64,000 nt of DNA from Alloalcanivorax balearicus MACL04 (GTDB taxonomy: Bacteria > Pseudomonadota > Gammaproteobacteria > Pseudomonadales > Alcanivoracaceae), in assembly GCF_025532145.1 (NCBI RefSeq), contig NZ_ARXS01000012.1:56188-120187 (forward strand), given 5' to 3'. Made by a program: the position numbers and the translations under genes. This document shows, piece after piece, positions 63,837 through 64,000 of the stretch. Position 1 is the stretch's first letter. Each line of letters starts with the position of its first letter. Below the pieces are notes generated by a model, which was not told where the DNA came from, made no database searches, and worked only from the letters and a program-made list of their open reading frames with translations.

Positions 63837-64000
63837 CTACTGCTGGTGCATGTTTCCTTCGCTAATTCCAGCAAGAACCCCACACGCCTCAACTTCCCGG
63901 TCATCGTTGCAACTCGCTCTCAGTGAAACGAGTTGTTTCTCAAGCGCTTGCAGAGCGGTTATCTGCGACCGCACATGAGAGATGTGATCATCGAGCAAGG
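63837..64000 (-). CDS. MerR-family metal regulator, 3' end (CadR/PbrR- or CueR-like)
   Basis: The last 53 residues of a MerR-type regulator whose start lies beyond the window. The dimerisation helix HISHVRSQITALQALEKQL is followed by the metal-binding loop C-x8-C (SCNDDREVEACGVL) and a short tail. X8 spacing is closer to the CadR/PbrR group than to CueR (x7), so cadmium/lead response is more likely than copper, but the N-terminal Cys is not visible. The stop is TAG at 63837-63839. Confidence 0.82.
   Translation of the reverse strand, partial: LLDDHISHVRSQITALQALEKQLVSLRASCNDDREVEACGVLAGISEGNMHQQ

Overview
The window reads as chromosomal DNA of a GC-rich gammaproteobacterium, most like the marine hydrocarbon degraders Alcanivorax/Alloalcanivorax or their relatives. 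This is inferred from protein flavour, not from a database search. Supporting signs are a DnaE2-type mutasome polymerase, RoxSR (RegBA-type) redox regulators, several acyl-CoA/fatty-acid genes, TRAP transport, gltX beside tRNA-Glu, and many Pseudomonas-like REP palindromes. Genes are dense, start codons are mostly ATG with some GTG and TTG, and there is no sign of a plasmid or prophage backbone.

Layout. 1-10.9 kb: the 3' part of dnaE2, a tRNA-Ala/tRNA-Glu pair, gltX, a DUF4399 periplasmic protein, a sulP-usp operon, dusA, tal, a TerB-like gene and mlaA. 11.0-13.0 kb: an hvfA-hvfB-hvfC RiPP metallophore operon (cysteine-rich precursor, DUF692 MNIO enzyme, DUF2063 partner). 13.2-14.8 kb: a TetR regulator divergent from a short-chain dehydrogenase, with two matching palindromic operators between them. 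14.9-26.5 kb: a catabolic unit made of acyl-CoA ligase, enoyl-CoA hydratase, acyl-CoA dehydrogenase and two SDRs on the minus strand, a divergent phosphotransferase-family protein, a TAXI-type TRAP transporter and a second TetR. The palindrome CTGAC-N4-GTCAG occurs three times in its promoter regions and ties it together. 26.6-40 kb: aldehyde and alcohol dehydrogenases, a KAS III-like synthase, hrpA, an M61 peptidase, an alpha/beta hydrolase and an MltF-like lytic transglycosylase with two solute-binding domains. 40.4-49.1 kb: an OmpA/thrombospondin-repeat pair, a neutral ceramidase-like protein, a lipoprotein, msrA-msrB, an MFS transporter with a thioesterase, and tRNA-Thr. 49.2-50.9 kb: a small accessory patch with an orphan gene and a higBA toxin-antitoxin pair. 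51.1-58.5 kb: a probable zinc-starvation locus. A Zur-box-like palindrome lies between a DksA paralogue lacking most zinc-finger cysteines and a TonB receptor/exported CobN-like/MotA-ExbB-like/DUF2149 operon. 58.5-64 kb: a lipoprotein, an IS110-family element whose transposase carries an in-frame stop, the roxSR pair, and a decayed copper/heavy-metal locus (Met-rich peptide, CusA tail remnant, CusF-like protein, 3' end of a MerR-family regulator). Two copies of a RegA-type box flank that locus.

The strongest leads are the Zur-linked exported CobN system, the HvfABC metallophore operon, the CTGAC-N4-GTCAG regulon and the RoxR-box pair around the copper genes. Metal handling is a recurring theme: the copper-binding RiPP, the zinc-starvation locus and the Cus remnants sit within about 50 kb of each other.
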